From contig NZ_FCOJ02000056.1 in NCBI RefSeq assembly GCF_001545035.1, positions 1 to 51,107 of the forward strand: DNA of 51,107 nucleotides. Direction: 5' to 3'. A program made the position numbers and the translations under genes. The notes under the pieces were generated by a model. The model saw only the letters and a program-made list of their open reading frames with translations. It was not told the DNA's origin and did no database searches. This document shows positions 50,903 through 51,107 of the stretch, piece by piece; position 1 is the first letter of the stretch; every line of letters begins with the position of its first letter. This DNA is from Caballeronia glebae. GTDB lineage: Bacteria > Pseudomonadota > Gammaproteobacteria > Burkholderiales > Burkholderiaceae.

Positions 50903-51107
50903 GAGTAAGAGGTGTTAACAGAATGACTTTTGCAGGTGTCGCCAGCATATGATGCAGCAAGCGATTTTCATGAAGGCTTCGTGGATGAAAGCGAGCCGTT
51001 CGAAGCGGATGCGCAGTCTGCGGAAGTTGTGAAGCCACGAGATGGTCCGCTCCACCACCCAGCGTGTTTTGCCTAATCCGCTACCGTGGGGCTGACCGCG
51101 CCGAGCG
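50903..51107 (-). mobile_element. IS5-like insertion sequence, partial at window end
   Basis: The end of an insertion sequence lies here, with its transposase frame running off the window. The boundary is placed near 50903, where similarity to glutamate decarboxylases ends; the true terminal repeat (possibly around GAGTAAGAGGTGTTAAC) cannot be proven with only one end visible. Confidence 0.7.
50915..51107 (-). CDS. IS5-family (IS427-like) transposase, C-terminal part
   Basis: The minus-strand frame that enters from beyond the window reads HGSGLGKTRWVVERTISWLH, then NFRRLRIRFERLAFIHEAF and a Cys-rich end (KIACCIICWRHL) before TAA at 50915-50917. The WVVERTISWLHNFRRLR segment with its glutamate is the hallmark C-terminal DDE part of IS5-family transposases. 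About 63 residues are visible. It is transcribed towards gadB and could drive it. Confidence 0.82.
   Translation of the reverse strand, partial: ARRGQPHGSGLGKTRWVVERTISWLHNFRRLRIRFERLAFIHEAFMKIACCIICWRHLQKSFC

Overview
The window is GC-rich, densely packed DNA of Burkholderiaceae type (Caballeronia/Paraburkholderia/Burkholderia). This rests on the OmpC-like porin beginning QSSVTLYG, the abundance of MFS carriers, SDRs and LysR/IclR regulators, and the style of the caa3 oxidase and otn genes. It reads as accessory genome, such as a secondary chromosome or megaplasmid: catabolic modules separated by less GC-rich patches that carry defence genes, insertion sequences and orphan genes. No tRNA, rRNA or CRISPR array was seen.

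Layout. (1) 208-1143: an FkbM methyltransferase. (2) 1641-12722, minus strand: a ten-gene catabolic operon (RraA-type aldolase, 2-hydroxyacid dehydrogenase, SMP-30 lactonase, two COG3618 amidohydrolases of which one has a Tat signal, a porin and four MFS carriers). It diverges from an IclR regulator at 12922, and three inverted repeats lie between them. (3) 13721-22655: a LysR regulator and three transcription units encoding four SDRs in two paralogous pairs, an Old Yellow Enzyme, a DUF427 protein, an alpha/beta hydrolase and an MFS carrier, with a GST gene downstream. Three units begin with the same 40-bp promoter/operator element. (4) 22656-30441: a defence patch with an unusual UDG-like gene and an McrBC system whose mcrB is split by an IS21-family element with a clean target duplication. 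(5) rhlE helicase. (6) 32319-38109: a four-carbon acid-sugar cluster (otnC, otnK, SAF-domain oxidoreductase, GntP permease, DeoR regulator). (7) 38481-39658: an orphan two-gene unit resembling an effector and its immunity protein, followed by a candidate small RNA. (8) 41027-47460: a caa3-type oxidase cluster ending in a lipoprotein cytochrome c and a triheme cytochrome c. (9) 47729-50877: Mn catalase, a PF04120 membrane protein and a glutamate decarboxylase whose 5' end has been replaced by an IS5-like element that runs off the window.

How the parts work together. Region 2 looks like uptake (porin plus carriers) followed by lactone opening, oxidation and retro-aldol cleavage of a sugar-acid-like or dicarboxylate substrate, induced through IclR. 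Region 3 looks like a LysR regulon for reduction/oxidation of a small carbonyl or cyclic substrate. Region 6 phosphorylates and decarboxylates a 3-oxo-tetronate. Region 8 is an alternative terminal oxidase fed by cytochromes c.

The most unusual observations are: oxidase subunit I lacks the canonical D-channel aspartate and K-channel lysine; one 40-bp control element occurs at three promoters; an exactly reconstructable IS insertion splits mcrB; and an unfamiliar toxin/immunity-like pair sits beside a candidate sRNA. All homology statements come from reading motifs by eye; no database search was run.
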